The notes: a model not told the origin generated them from the letters alone. A stretch of 64,000 bases of DNA from Methylobacterium mesophilicum SR1.6/6 (GCF_000364445.2 NZ_CP043538.1:2611612-2675611), one strand, 5' to 3'; counted from the first letter of the stretch, positions 34,202-43,111 are shown. Made by a program: numbers and translations.

Positions 34202-34223
34202 GATCGATCATTATCGATCGATC
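34202..34223. promoter_or_regulatory. GATCGAT palindrome next to the tandem repeat
   Basis: GATCGAT at 34202-34208 and ATCGATC at 34217-34223 form an inverted repeat around CATTATCG, five bases after the tandem repeat. Three GATC tetramers fall in 22 bases. It may be an operator; the remaining 168 bases to the next gene show nothing further. Confidence 0.4.
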
Positions 34224-34391
34224 AACCCAGACTCCTTGTGGCGCTGCGGGCGGCACCGTACAACGGGATGACCGCCCGCGATCCGTGCGACCGCCCGGTC
34301 TCCCTAGCCCGAGCGGGCCCGGTCGTCCGAGCTGACGGACGGACGGCGCAACGAGGCCCGCGCGGGCCTGACGGATTCCACGCGGAGCGCG

Positions 34392-35207
34392 ATGCCGGAC
34401 CTTCTCACCGACTCGGACGTGTCTGCCCTGATGCCGGAGCTGCGCGCCGTGATGCGCGAGGCCGCCGACATCGCGCGGCCGTTCTTCAGGCTCGGCGGAC
34501 AGACCTCGGCACGCATCTGGTCGAAGGCCGGCGGCTCGCCGGTGACAGAGGCCGACGTCGCGGTCGATGCCTTCCTGAAGGTTCGTCTCAGCGCCCTCGT
34601 GCCGCAGGCAGCCTGGCTGTCCGAGGAAACCGCCGACGATCCGGCGCGGATCGGGCACGATCTCGTCTGGATCGTCGATCCGATCGACGGGACCCGAGCC
34701 TTCCTGTCGGGGCATCCCGATTGGTCGATCGCGGTGGCGCTGCTCGCCGGCGGCCAGCCGCTGATCGGCTTCGTCCACGCGCCGGTGGGCGACGCGGATT
34801 ACGAGGCCGTGCGCGGGCGCGGCGCGACCCGGAACGGCGAGACGATCCGGGTCGATGCCCGGCAGAGCCTCGCGGGTGCCCGGATCACCGGTCCCAAGCC
34901 GATGCTCGACCGGCTGACCCGGGGTGCTGGATCAGATCCCGATTTCGAGGTGATCACGCGGATCCCGTCCCTCGCCCTCCGTCTCGCCCGGGTGGCGGAG
35001 GGAAGCGTGGATATCGGAATGATTTCGGGCCATGCCCGGGATTGGGATCTCGCCGCCGCAGACTTGGTCCTGCGCGAAGCGGGCGGGATCGTGTGCGGGT
35101 TCGACGGCGAGGCGACCCGCTATAATCGTCCTGATCCGGTTCACGGCGAGTTGCTCGCCGCGTCCACGGCCCTCCGCGATCCGGTTCTGACGGCCTGGGG
35201 CCGCTGA
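34392..35207 (+). CDS. Inositol monophosphatase / CysQ family phosphatase
   Basis: The 271-residue product has the metal-binding motifs of the lithium-sensitive phosphatase superfamily: SEET (Glu78-Glu79), WIVDPIDGTRAF (Asp96, Asp99) and the late HARDWDLAAADLVLREAGG. The family includes inositol monophosphatase, histidinol-phosphatase and 3'(2'),5'-bisphosphate nucleotidase (CysQ). The WLSEET and GSPVTEADVAVD segments fit the CysQ/HisN side, but the substrate is not certain. Its upstream region holds the tandem repeats and palindromes listed separately. Confidence 0.88.
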   Translation: MPDLLTDSDVSALMPELRAVMREAADIARPFFRLGGQTSARIWSKAGGSPVTEADVAVDAFLKVRLSALVPQAAWLSEETADDPARIGHDLVWIVDPIDGTRAFLSGHPDWSIAVALLAGGQPLIGFVHAPVGDADYEAVRGRGATRNGETIRVDARQSLAGARITGPKPMLDRLTRGAGSDPDFEVITRIPSLALRLARVAEGSVDIGMISGHARDWDLAAADLVLREAGGIVCGFDGEATRYNRPDPVHGELLAASTALRDPVLTAWGR

Positions 35208-35234
35208 GATGGCTTCAGGGCGACCCGGCGGTGT

Positions 35235-35471
35235 TCAGGCCGCCGTCGCGTCGCGGAGCTTCACCGCGGCGGGCGCGAGTCCGAGCCGCTCGGCGAGATG
35301 CCAGTGAAGTTCCCGCGGAGAGTGGTAGTTGTAGGACCGGTCGATCATGTGGCTCAGGTCGACACCGGTCTGATCTGCGGTCTTGGCCCGTGCGAGCTTG
35401 CCGACCCGGAAGGTCGGCGCATCGGTGACGGGAGAGCGGACGCCGCGGCGCCGCGTGTATTCGAACAACAT
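35235..35471 (-). CDS. Small hypothetical protein
   Basis: The 78-residue product is basic at the N-terminus (MLFEYTRRRGVRSPVTDAPT) and has a Tyr/His-rich middle (MIDRSYNYHSPRELHWHLAE) and an Ala-rich end. No signal or membrane segment. The ribosome binding site is weak. It is not recognised as a known family, though HLAERLGL-type helices suggest a folded protein. It converges on the phosphatase gene, with a 6-bp hairpin (CGGCGG/CCGCCG) overlapping its last codons. Confidence 0.5.
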   Translation of the reverse strand: MLFEYTRRRGVRSPVTDAPTFRVGKLARAKTADQTGVDLSHMIDRSYNYHSPRELHWHLAERLGLAPAAVKLRDATAA

Positions 35472-35706
35472 AGGTAAAGTCTTTTCTTTTCTGAACCGGA
35501 CGTTCGTGCCGTCCGGCGTCGTTTCTAGGATATTGCCTCCGGCGCACCCGACCCCGGACGATGTCGCCCGCGGGGAAGCGTCGGAAGGGGGAACCGCTTC
35601 AAGCGGCCGGTTCAGGACCCCGTTCGGGTCTTCCGCTTCGAAAGACGCCCTCCATGCACGGCGGCACAGCGGGCGTCCCGTGGGGCCCTTCAGACCTGAA
35701 GGTCGG

Positions 35707-35916
35707 TCACGCCGCCTGCAGGTTGCCGGCAGCGTCCTTGCCGCTGCGCTTGTCGGTGAGGATCTCGTAAGTGATCCGCTGACCTTCGATCAGGTTGCGC
35801 ATCCCGGCGCGCTCGACGGCCGAGATGTGAACGAACACGTCCTTGCCGCCGTCGTCGGGCTGGATGAAACCGTAGCCCTTGGTCTCGTTGAACCACTTCA
35901 CAGTGCCGGTATTCAC
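35707..35916 (-). CDS. Cold-shock domain protein
   Basis: The 69-residue product is a single CSD protein. It has the RNP1-like KGYGFIQPDDG and RNP2-like VFVHISAVE motifs and starts NTGTVKWFNETKGYG. It binds single-stranded RNA or DNA and acts as an RNA chaperone. The start is GTG 35916 with GAGG eight bases before it. The C-terminal RSGKDAAGNLQAA differs from canonical CspA. About 315 bases upstream are free of genes on that strand, enough for the long structured leader usual for cold-shock mRNAs; I found no certain element there. Confidence 0.95.
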   Translation of the reverse strand: MNTGTVKWFNETKGYGFIQPDDGGKDVFVHISAVERAGMRNLIEGQRITYEILTDKRSGKDAAGNLQAA

Positions 35917-36231
35917 GTAGTGTACCTCATTCGTCCATAGGCCATCCGCGCGGCACGAGGGCCGCGTGATGCACCACGGTCTTTCTGGATTTGGCCAGTG
36001 TGGCGGGGCGCGAGGCGCTGAACCTGAAGAGCGTCAGCCTCGGTGGGGAAGCCCCCCGGGACCTATTTAGGCGCAGGCTGCGGCGGCAACAAGGCGTCGG
36101 CGGCGTATCATTGGCGTCGCATGCGCGCGGCGCGGCGCGGCCGGAGCGCGGCGCCCCCTGTGATTTTCGGCCTTCACGATGCATATACGGAATGCGCTCA
36201 AACAGTTACGGCGCGTGGCTCTGGACGATAC

Positions 36232-36621
36232 ATGGCAGGCATTTCGGTCTCGCTGGACGGTGCGAACATCCAGCTCTCCTTCCAGAAGGACGATCAGGCG
36301 ACGGCGGTGGTGATGGATGCCCGCGCCGCGCGCGCGCTCGTGCGCGCCGTGGGTCAGCTCCTCACGGCGATCGACGACACCGACGAGCCCGATATGCCGG
36401 ACGAGATGGGCGACGAGGAGATCGCGATGCTCGACGTGACGTCCTCGGCGATCGAGATCGGGACAGACGATGAGGGACAGGCCGTCGTCGCCCTGCAGGC
36501 CGGCGCCCTGCCACCGTTCCAGTTGCGGCTGACGGACGAAGAGGCCCGTCACGTGGTGACGAGCCTCTCCGAAATCCTCAACGCGCCGCGCGACGTCCGC
36601 ACCTCGCACGGCGGGCACTGA
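36232..36621 (+). CDS. Acidic hypothetical protein
   Basis: The 129-residue soluble, acidic product begins MAGISVSLDGANIQLSFQKD and has two beta-rich halves (VVMDARAARALVRAVGQLL; IEIGTDDEGQAVVALQAG) around an Asp/Glu/Met-rich linker (DDTDEPDMPDEMGDEE). No known domain is recognised. The start is chosen at the first ATG where coding-like composition begins. It is convergent with the small Pro-rich gene that ends ten bases away. Confidence 0.65.
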   Translation: MAGISVSLDGANIQLSFQKDDQATAVVMDARAARALVRAVGQLLTAIDDTDEPDMPDEMGDEEIAMLDVTSSAIEIGTDDEGQAVVALQAGALPPFQLRLTDEEARHVVTSLSEILNAPRDVRTSHGGH

Positions 36622-36631
36622 CAGACAAAGA

Positions 36632-36835
36632 TTACATCCGCGTTCCCGGATCGGTCGGCGTACCCGGGAAGATGTCGGGCTCGGAGCCCGGACCGCCCGG
36701 TTCGCCGATGCCGGGATCGTTCACCGGATAGGGTGTGCGCGGGCCCGTCGGGCCGATGTCCGGCTCTTCATCGGGCGGCGTGGGCGGGGGCGGCAGGTCT
36801 CCGGGCGTAGGCTCGGGAAGGCCGGGATTGGCCAT
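36632..36835 (-). CDS. Small Pro/Gly-rich hypothetical protein
   Basis: A 67-residue frame with almost no hydrophobic content: MANPGLPEPTPGDLPPPPTP followed by Asp/Glu/Gly/Pro repeats such as PDIGPTGPRT and PDIFPGTPTD. It is surely disordered. The ribosome binding site AGGAG seven bases before the ATG is strong, which supports real translation. It is divergent from the DJ-1/PfpI gene. Function unknown. Confidence 0.5.
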   Translation of the reverse strand: MANPGLPEPTPGDLPPPPTPPDEEPDIGPTGPRTPYPVNDPGIGEPGGPGSEPDIFPGTPTDPGTRM

Positions 36836-36991
36836 GACGCGACTCCTGATGGGTGGGGATACGGACCAACAAACCGCGCCTTTCGGGGTTCCGCGGACTG
36901 AACCGCGGCGCGGCAACATCCAACGCGCGTCGGGCGGAACGGCGCGATCCACCTCCCGTTAGCCGGGCAGACCGCAACACGGAGCCCTGCC

Positions 36992-37570
36992 ATGCCCGAC
37001 ATCCGCCAAGCCAAGATCCTGATCCTCGCCACCGACGGCTTCGAGGAGAGCGAACTCATCGTTCCGCAGTCCAAGCTGTCCGCGGCGGGGGCCAAGGTCA
37101 CCGTGGCGGCCCCGCAATCACGCCAGAGCAAGGGCACGATCCGCGGCTGGGACAAGACCGACTGGGGCAAGGAGGTCGGGGTGGACACCGACTTGGAGCA
37201 GGTCGATCCGTCGGCCTACGACGCGCTGGTGCTGCCCGGCGGTCAGATCAATCCGGACAAGCTGCGCCTCGAGCCCGAGGCTCTCGCCGTCATCAGAAGT
37301 TTCCTGACCTCCGGCAAGGTGGTGGCCGCGATCTGCCACGCGCCTTGGCTGCTCATCGAGGCCGGCGCGGCCAAGGGCCGCGACCTGACGTCGTTCAGTT
37401 CGATCCGCACCGACGTGATTAACGCGGGCGGACGCTGGCACGACAAGGAGGTCGTCACCGACCAAGGCATCGTCACCAGCCGCAATCCCGGCGACCTCGA
37501 CGCCTTCTGCGCGAAGGTTATCGAGGAAATCCAGGAAGGCGGCCACGGCGCACGCCAGCTGGCGGCCTGA
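36992..37570 (+). CDS. DJ-1/PfpI family protein
   Basis: The 192-residue product has the PfpI-type fold: ILILATDGFEESE with the acidic residue Glu18, VLPGGQINPDKLR, and the nucleophile elbow AAICHAPWLL with Cys115-His116. Members act as proteases, glyoxalase III/deglycases or stress chaperones. Similar genes in this group are often stress-induced. ATG 36992 follows a divergent promoter region shared with the small Pro-rich gene. Which activity applies cannot be told. Confidence 0.9.
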   Translation: MPDIRQAKILILATDGFEESELIVPQSKLSAAGAKVTVAAPQSRQSKGTIRGWDKTDWGKEVGVDTDLEQVDPSAYDALVLPGGQINPDKLRLEPEALAVIRSFLTSGKVVAAICHAPWLLIEAGAAKGRDLTSFSSIRTDVINAGGRWHDKEVVTDQGIVTSRNPGDLDAFCAKVIEEIQEGGHGARQLAA

Positions 37571-37604
37571 CCGTCAGGGCGCGGGCGCGCTCGGCGCCCG
37601 TGCG

Positions 37605-39260
37605 TCAGCCGCGTGCGCCCGCCACCTCCAGCACGGCGCAGCCGCGGATCGGGCGGCCGTACTCGTCGGTCCCCTCAACCGTGACGCGGTGGACGCCCGG
37701 CGCGAGGTCATCCGGCAGCCGCGCCGTCCAGATGTGGGTCGAGGGTATCGCCTGGACCCAACTCTTCTTCGTCTCCGGATAGCGCTGGAAAAGCTCGGTG
37801 ACAAAGGGATCGAGGCGGCGGGTGCGGGCCAGCGGCTGCGGGGCGCGGTCGCCGATCCGGGCCGAGAGCTGCGTCCGCGGGCCGCCGTCGAACACGTTGA
37901 CCACCAGCGTCGTGTCGGCCAGCGCGTCCTGGGCGATGGGCGGCCGGAGGCCCTGCATCGGCCGGGTGTGACGGATCACCTCGACCGCGCCGGCCCGCGC
38001 CTCGCTCTCGAACAGGATGCGCATCGTCCCGTCCGCCTGACCCTGCGCCGGGACGTAGCGCGTGGTGTAGTCGGCGCCCCGGATCGACAGCACGTGGAAG
38101 CCGTTGGGCGTGCCGTCGCGACTGTCGGCCGAGGGGATGCCTGTGCGCGTGTCGGGCCCGCTCCACCACGAGCCCGAGACCGCCGTGAGGACGTGGTGGT
38201 GGTGTCCCTCGACCGGGTAGTGATGCTCGGTGGTGTGGGTGTGTCCGGCGAGGCTCAACACCTTGCGCCCCGCCAGCAGGTCGAGGAGCGCGGTCCGATC
38301 GGTCGTCGTCCCGTGCGGGTCGTCAGGCGTCGTGTCGGTAAAGAGCGGGATGTGCATGGCGAGTACGATCAGGTCGTCTCGCGGGATCTCGGCGAGCAGA
38401 TTGCCGAGGAAGGCGAGGCCGCGCTCGCCGATACGTCCGCGATAGGTGTTGGCGCCGAGCGGGACCGGTGGACCCAGCCACTCGACGTTGTCGAGCAGGA
38501 CGAACCATGCCCGCCCCTGCCGGAACGCGTAGGTGGGCGACCCGAAGACCCGCTTCCACGTCTCGCGGCTGTAGCGGGCATCCGGCGCCTGCATGTTGAG
38601 GTCGTGGTTGCCCGGCAGGCTGTACCAGGGCAGGCCGATCTGACCGACGATGCGGTTCGACCGGCCATAGAGCGACAGGTCGTCGAACAGGACGTCGCCG
38701 GTGGTCAGGCCGAAGGCCGCCGGGATCGCCATCGCGCGGGCGACCGCCGTATCGCGCACGTGATCGAGTTCGGAGCGGCTCTCGGGCTGCGGATCGGTGA
38801 ACAGGAGAACGTCGTAATCCGCGGGCTCGTCGATCCGCGTCAGGGTGAAGTCGAGCGAGGCCGGCAGCTTTCCGGTGGGGGCGACGCCCCCGTAGCGAAG
38901 GCCGAGTTCGGCCGGCGTGCCGCCGGGCTGGTGGATGTAGGAGTGGCGCGGAACGTTCTCGGCGTCGCGGGGCAGAGCGTAGCCGGGCGGCTTGATCACG
39001 AAGATCGCGCCGTCGCCCTGAAGCGGCAGGCGGTAGCGACCCTGGTCGTCGGTGCGCGCGACCTCGCGCCCGTTTGAGATCAGGACTCCTGGCAGGGGAG
39101 TCCGAGCGGTACTGCCCGCCTCCGCGGCGAAGACGATGCCGGTGGCCTGCCCCGCTTCCTGCGCGACGCCGCGAGCCGAGACCAGCCCCAGTCCGGCGAG
39201 GCCAGCGACTGTCGCCCGGCGGGTCAGACGTGCGTCGCCGATTTGTGGTTCTCGCGACAT
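37605..39260 (-). CDS. Tat-exported calcineurin-like phosphoesterase
   Basis: The 551-residue product has a twin-arginine signal (Arg14-Arg15 in RLTRRATVAGLAGLGLVSA), an N-terminal beta-sandwich-like domain (about 40-145; GVLISNGREVARTDDQGRYR), and a central metallophosphoesterase domain with LLFTDPQPES, LTTGDVLFDD, SLPGNHDLN, LAMHIPLF and SLAGHTHTTEHH. The C-terminal domain (about 400-551) has beta structure and is also found in this multi-domain family. It should act in the periplasm on a phosphodiester or polyphosphate compound, substrate unknown. GGAG before ATG 39260 supports the start. Confidence 0.9.
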   Translation of the reverse strand: MSREPQIGDARLTRRATVAGLAGLGLVSARGVAQEAGQATGIVFAAEAGSTARTPLPGVLISNGREVARTDDQGRYRLPLQGDGAIFVIKPPGYALPRDAENVPRHSYIHQPGGTPAELGLRYGGVAPTGKLPASLDFTLTRIDEPADYDVLLFTDPQPESRSELDHVRDTAVARAMAIPAAFGLTTGDVLFDDLSLYGRSNRIVGQIGLPWYSLPGNHDLNMQAPDARYSRETWKRVFGSPTYAFRQGRAWFVLLDNVEWLGPPVPLGANTYRGRIGERGLAFLGNLLAEIPRDDLIVLAMHIPLFTDTTPDDPHGTTTDRTALLDLLAGRKVLSLAGHTHTTEHHYPVEGHHHHVLTAVSGSWWSGPDTRTGIPSADSRDGTPNGFHVLSIRGADYTTRYVPAQGQADGTMRILFESEARAGAVEVIRHTRPMQGLRPPIAQDALADTTLVVNVFDGGPRTQLSARIGDRAPQPLARTRRLDPFVTELFQRYPETKKSWVQAIPSTHIWTARLPDDLAPGVHRVTVEGTDEYGRPIRGCAVLEVAGARG

Positions 39261-39385
39261 GGGCGGGCTCCTGCTCGACATCCGGACCGATCGCCCGCGG
39301 GGTCTTTTGCCGATGCGGCGGCGACGATCCCAGCGGCCAAGCAGAGGTGTTTGACCGCCGGATGACACGAGCGCCTGAAACGCGA

Positions 39386-39418
39386 GAGGCCCGCACCTCG
39401 GTGGGAGGTACGGGCCTC
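39386..39418. terminator. Hairpin downstream of the L,D-transpeptidase gene
   Basis: GAGGCCCGCACCT (39386-39398) pairs with AGGTACGGGCCTC (39406-39418), one mismatch in 13. It lies 33 bases beyond the stop of the minus-strand gene, with a short T-rich run after it on that strand. Confidence 0.75.
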
Positions 39419-39450
39419 GGGACCTTCGCGTTCGCGGGTCTGAGGCGGGA

Positions 39451-40749
39451 TTACTCCTCGTCGCCGGGCTCGAAGGTCTGCGGCATCGGCTCGGCGCTGG
39501 CGACCGGCGTCGGAGCGCCGATGGTGGAGGGCACGTTCACCCCGTCGCGCTTGTAGATGTCGTCACGGAACTGCACGAGGCCGTCCGGGGTCGACCAGGC
39601 AGTGATGTAGGTCCAGTAGACCGGCACCGGCTGGGCGATGTTGGCGTCGACGCGCTTGCCGCTCTCGATCGCCTCCTCGACCTTCTGGCGATCCCAGCCG
39701 GGCGTATCCTTCAGGAGCCACGTGATGTACTCGCGCACGTTCTGGACGCGGACGCAGCCCGAGGAGATGAAGCGGAAGTCGTCGCCGAACACGCCCTTGG
39801 TGTTGGTGTCGTGCATGAACACGCCGTAGGGATTCGGGATGTTGATGCGCACGATGCCCATCGAGTTGAAGTCGGCGCCCGAATCCTGCCGGTAGGTGAA
39901 CCGGGTGCCCTCGTCGGAGAACCAGTTCACAGACTTCGGCGAGATCTCGGAGCCGTTCGACAGGATCCGGATCTTGTTGTCCGTGAGGTAGTTCGGATCC
40001 TTCTGCATCTTCGGGATCAGGTCCTTCTTCACGATGGAAGCCGGGACCGTCCAGGTTGGGTTGAAATTGATCTGCGTCGCCTTGGTGTTCATGATCGGCG
40101 ACTGCCGGTCGATCTTGCCCACGCCCGCGGCGTGAAGGGTGACGACCTGACCGTTCTCCACCGTCTCGACCAGAGCGGCCGGGATATTGGTGATCACGAA
40201 GCGCCGGCCGAGATCGCCCGAGTAGGAGCGCAGGCGGACGACGTTAGTCTCGAGCTGGCGCAGCCGCACGTCGGCGGGCACGTTCATGGCCTGCTGGGTG
40301 GCGAGGCTCATCGTGCCGGTCTGGCTGAGGCCATGGCGGGCCTGGAAGCGCTTCACGCCGGCCGCGACGTAGGAATCGTAGACGCCCGAACCGCCGGCCG
40401 CCTGATCGAGGTCGCCGGTGACGATGAGGCGCTGGCGGATCGCCGCCACGGCCGGGCCGCGCGAACCGACCCGCAGGTGATCGGCGCCGGAGACCGGGCG
40501 CCAGCCGCCGCGGGCCACGATGTCCTTGTAGCGCTCGACCATCTGCTCGGTCGCCGCCACGGTCTGGGGCGAGAGGATCGGAACCGTCTCGCGCTGCACC
40601 TGCATCCCGGCGGGCGAGGCGTAGTCCTGCGCCCACTCGGCCTGGGCGTAGTTGCCCTGCTCGCGGGCTTCGGCGGCGCCGAGACCGAGCGCCCCGAGGG
40701 CGGCGACGCTCAGCAGTGCGGTGAACCGGTTTTGTGCCTTCATGCGCAT
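39451..40749 (-). CDS. L,D-transpeptidase, YcbB/LdtD-like
   Basis: The 432-residue exported enzyme has a signal-like start (MRMKAQNRFTALLSVAALGA, then AEA), a peptidoglycan-binding segment near residues 85-160 (LRVGSRGPAVAAIRQRL, GVKRFQARHGLSQTG), and a large YkuD catalytic domain. The active site is VFMHDTNTKGVFGDDFRF followed by ISSGCVRVQNVREY with catalytic Cys. Domain order and size match LdtD/YcbB, which makes 3-3 cross-links in peptidoglycan. ATG 40749 or 40743 may be the start; neither has a strong ribosome binding site. Confidence 0.92.
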   Translation of the reverse strand: MRMKAQNRFTALLSVAALGALGLGAAEAREQGNYAQAEWAQDYASPAGMQVQRETVPILSPQTVAATEQMVERYKDIVARGGWRPVSGADHLRVGSRGPAVAAIRQRLIVTGDLDQAAGGSGVYDSYVAAGVKRFQARHGLSQTGTMSLATQQAMNVPADVRLRQLETNVVRLRSYSGDLGRRFVITNIPAALVETVENGQVVTLHAAGVGKIDRQSPIMNTKATQINFNPTWTVPASIVKKDLIPKMQKDPNYLTDNKIRILSNGSEISPKSVNWFSDEGTRFTYRQDSGADFNSMGIVRINIPNPYGVFMHDTNTKGVFGDDFRFISSGCVRVQNVREYITWLLKDTPGWDRQKVEEAIESGKRVDANIAQPVPVYWTYITAWSTPDGLVQFRDDIYKRDGVNVPSTIGAPTPVASAEPMPQTFEPGDEE

Positions 40750-40859
40750 CGGTCGCTGGCTCTGGTCCGGAGTTCGTCAGGTCGTGACGGGAGCGGATTG
40801 TCTCGTGCGCCACGGTGTCGGGATGGCGTTAAGAGTCCCTATCGAAGGGGCCGGATTGT

Positions 40860-40896
40860 GGCATCGGGGTGCGCAAGCGCACGCTCCGGCCCGATG
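40860..40896. other. Nested hairpin in the long divergent gap
   Basis: The 457-base gap 40750-41206 separates the L,D-transpeptidase gene from rcdA. In it, GCATCGGG (40860-40867) pairs with CCCGATGC (40889-40896), and inside that TGCGC-AA-GCGCA (40869-40880) forms a second stem. TTAAG occurs twice at 41075-41085, close to rcdA but without CtrA spacing. No gene is supported in the gap. Confidence 0.4.
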
Positions 40897-41206
40897 CGGC
40901 AACCGAGCAACATGCACGAACCCGCGCCTGTGGCGCTGATGCCATAGCGTCCCTCCAAATCGACCGGATGCGGTCGCTGGCCGGCGACGATGCGGCCCGT
41001 CTCTGTGCCGGCGGCGGCGTGGTCGCGAGCGCTGACGCGCGATTATGGCGGCCTTATTGGCGTCTGACGGCTCATTAAGGTTAAGAAAGGATGAACCCTG
41101 ATGTTGCCGCCGATCGGCGCTAGGATTGCTGCGTCGTCGGACAGTCAAGGACGCAGCGTCCCAGATCCGGACGGACCGGGCCGTCGGACGGCACAGGAGA
41201 GGCAGG

Positions 41207-41737
41207 ATGAACGGCTTCGATGTCACGTTCCGGGACGACCGGGACTGGGTGGATTTCGGCAAGTCCTACGTCAATTCGGATGCCTTCAAGACGCTGTTCC
41301 GCGAGGGGATGACGCTCGTCGAGGAGACGGCGGCCTACCTCGACGGCGAGGGTCGCGACGAATCCCGCCTGATCTCCCGCGATGCGACCTTGAGCTACGC
41401 CGCCGAGAGCATGCGCCTCACCACGCTGCTGATGCAGATCGCCTCCTGGCTACTCGTGCAGCGCGCCGTGGCCGAAGGTGAGATGACGCCGGCCGAAGCG
41501 CTGCTTGAGAAGCATCGAGTCAAGCTCGGCAGCGGCGAGCCGTCGAAGCCGAACGACTTCAACCAGCTGCCGGTCCGCCTGCAGCAGTTGATCCTGCGGG
41601 CGCGGCGCCTCCACACACGAATCATGCATCTCGATTCGCTGATCGCCGAGGATCGTCCGACGCCGGCCCCGGTGGAGAGCCCGGTGGCCCAGCAGCAGGG
41701 ACTTCTTCGGATGGCCTTCCGGATGAGCGAGGGCTGA
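41207..41737 (+). CDS. rcdA: Regulator of CtrA degradation RcdA (DUF1465)
   Basis: The 176-residue helical protein matches RcdA, a ClpXP adaptor component that, with CpdR and PopA, promotes cell-cycle-dependent degradation of CtrA in Caulobacter. Diagnostic segments are SDAFKTLFREGMTLVEETAA, YAAESMRLTTLLMQIASWL and VQRAVAEGEMTPAEA. GGAGAGGCAGG directly before ATG 41207 fixes the start. The C-terminal third is variable and carries a Pro-rich piece, as in other members. No other cell-cycle gene is adjacent. Confidence 0.9.
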   Translation: MNGFDVTFRDDRDWVDFGKSYVNSDAFKTLFREGMTLVEETAAYLDGEGRDESRLISRDATLSYAAESMRLTTLLMQIASWLLVQRAVAEGEMTPAEALLEKHRVKLGSGEPSKPNDFNQLPVRLQQLILRARRLHTRIMHLDSLIAEDRPTPAPVESPVAQQQGLLRMAFRMSEG

Positions 41738-41749
41738 CGGCTTCGACGC

Positions 41750-43111
41750 TCAGCCGGCGAATCGGAAGGTGTTTCGGCCCTGCGCCTTCGCACTGTACAG
41801 GGCACGATCCGCGCTGTTGTAGAGGCTCAGGGGATCCGCGCCACAGGCTGGGGCCAGGGCAATCCCGATGCTGAGGCCGACGGACAGTCGACGCCCATCG
41901 ATGTCGAGCGGCCGCTGCACGGCGGCGATCAGGCGCTCAGCGAGCACAGCCGCGCTGTCGGGCTGATCGGCCTCGGTCTGGATGATCACGAACTCGTCAC
42001 CGCCGATCCGGGCCAACGTGTCTTCCAGGCGGATCGCGGTACGGAAGCGGTCGGCGACGATCCGGAGCAGTTCGTCCCCGATCAGATGTCCGTGGGTGTC
42101 GTTCACGGCCTTGAACCGGTCGAGATCCAGGCAGAAGAGCGCGAAGGCGGCGCCGCGCCGGCGGATCCGGGCGAACTCCTCTTGGAGACGCGTGTCGAAC
42201 AGCGCACGGTTGGCGAGCCCTGTGAGGGGATCGTGGCAGGCCATATGGGCGATCTTCGCCTCCGCCTCCTTGCGAGCGGTGATGTCCAGGCTCAGGCCAA
42301 CGACCTCGGTCGCGATTCCGGCGGAATCGGTCTCCACCTGCCCTAATCCGGCGATCCAGCGCACCCCGCCATTCGGCAGAAGGACGCGGAAGTCCGTCAC
42401 GAATTTCGTCCGCGCCGCGATGGCTGCCTGTAGGTCGAAGAGGGTCCGATCCGCGTCTTCGGGATGGACGCGGGGACGCCAGTCCCGCTCGACGTCGATC
42501 TCGATGGCTCGATCCCCGAACCCGTTATGGCGCGCCATGCGTTCCGACAGCTGAGCCCGCCCGGTCCGGACGCAATAGCGCCACGTGCCGGCATCGGCGG
42601 CCTGCAGGGCGAGATCGAGGAGCAATGTCTTCTCGGCAAGCTGCTCGTTGGCGACGCGCAGTTCAGTCTCGCGCTGCAGTTCGAGGCGAAGTCTCCGCTC
42701 GGTTTTGGCCAGCGCTGCGTTGGCAGCCGCCGCTCGCTGCACCCGGTCGATGAGGATCAGGTTGATGCCCACGACGGCGCCGTAAAGCCCCAGGGCGACG
42801 GCGGCCGACGATCCCCCCGTCGCCGGAAGGTTGGACGGCAGCACGAAGTGCCACGCAGCCAGACCGGACAGGAGCGCCGAGACGATCGCAGGACCGAGCC
42901 CGCAGAAATAGGCGGTCAGGATCACGGCCGGGTAGAATGTGATGAATGGAAGGCCGGGCTGTACGACGGCGCGTGCCACCAGCGCCGTGAGGACCGCCGC
43001 GACGGCAATTGGATAGGCGTAGCGCGGCGCCCTTAAGGCCGGCCTCCGGATCGACATGCGGTGCTCGACGTCGGTGCGGTCGACATTGCCAGTCGACGGA
43101 CCTCCGCTCAT
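41750..43111 (-). CDS. Membrane diguanylate cyclase (DUF4118-PAS-GGDEF)
   Basis: The 453-residue product has four N-terminal membrane helices of the DUF4118/KdpD type (YAYPIAVAAVLTALV to about residue 125), a coiled coil, a PAS domain (about 165-285; LQAADAGTWRYCVRTGRAQL, ARTKFVTDFRVLLPNGGVRW), and a GGDEF domain (about 290-453). The active site ARIGGDEFVII is intact and the inhibitory RxxD (RLED) lies five residues before it, so product-inhibited c-di-GMP synthesis is expected. The start is uncertain: ATG 43111, ATG 43057 or GTG 43174. The 306-base gap upstream includes a marked AT-rich stretch (about 43205-43275) that is probably its promoter. Confidence 0.9.
   Translation of the reverse strand: MSGGPSTGNVDRTDVEHRMSIRRPALRAPRYAYPIAVAAVLTALVARAVVQPGLPFITFYPAVILTAYFCGLGPAIVSALLSGLAAWHFVLPSNLPATGGSSAAVALGLYGAVVGINLILIDRVQRAAAANAALAKTERRLRLELQRETELRVANEQLAEKTLLLDLALQAADAGTWRYCVRTGRAQLSERMARHNGFGDRAIEIDVERDWRPRVHPEDADRTLFDLQAAIAARTKFVTDFRVLLPNGGVRWIAGLGQVETDSAGIATEVVGLSLDITARKEAEAKIAHMACHDPLTGLANRALFDTRLQEEFARIRRRGAAFALFCLDLDRFKAVNDTHGHLIGDELLRIVADRFRTAIRLEDTLARIGGDEFVIIQTEADQPDSAAVLAERLIAAVQRPLDIDGRRLSVGLSIGIALAPACGADPLSLYNSADRALYSAKAQGRNTFRFAG

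Noticed and set aside
35927..36184. 85-codon minus-strand frame upstream of the cold-shock gene
   Set aside because: Basic, Arg-rich sequence without hydrophobic core; more likely the untranslated leader region of the cold-shock mRNA.
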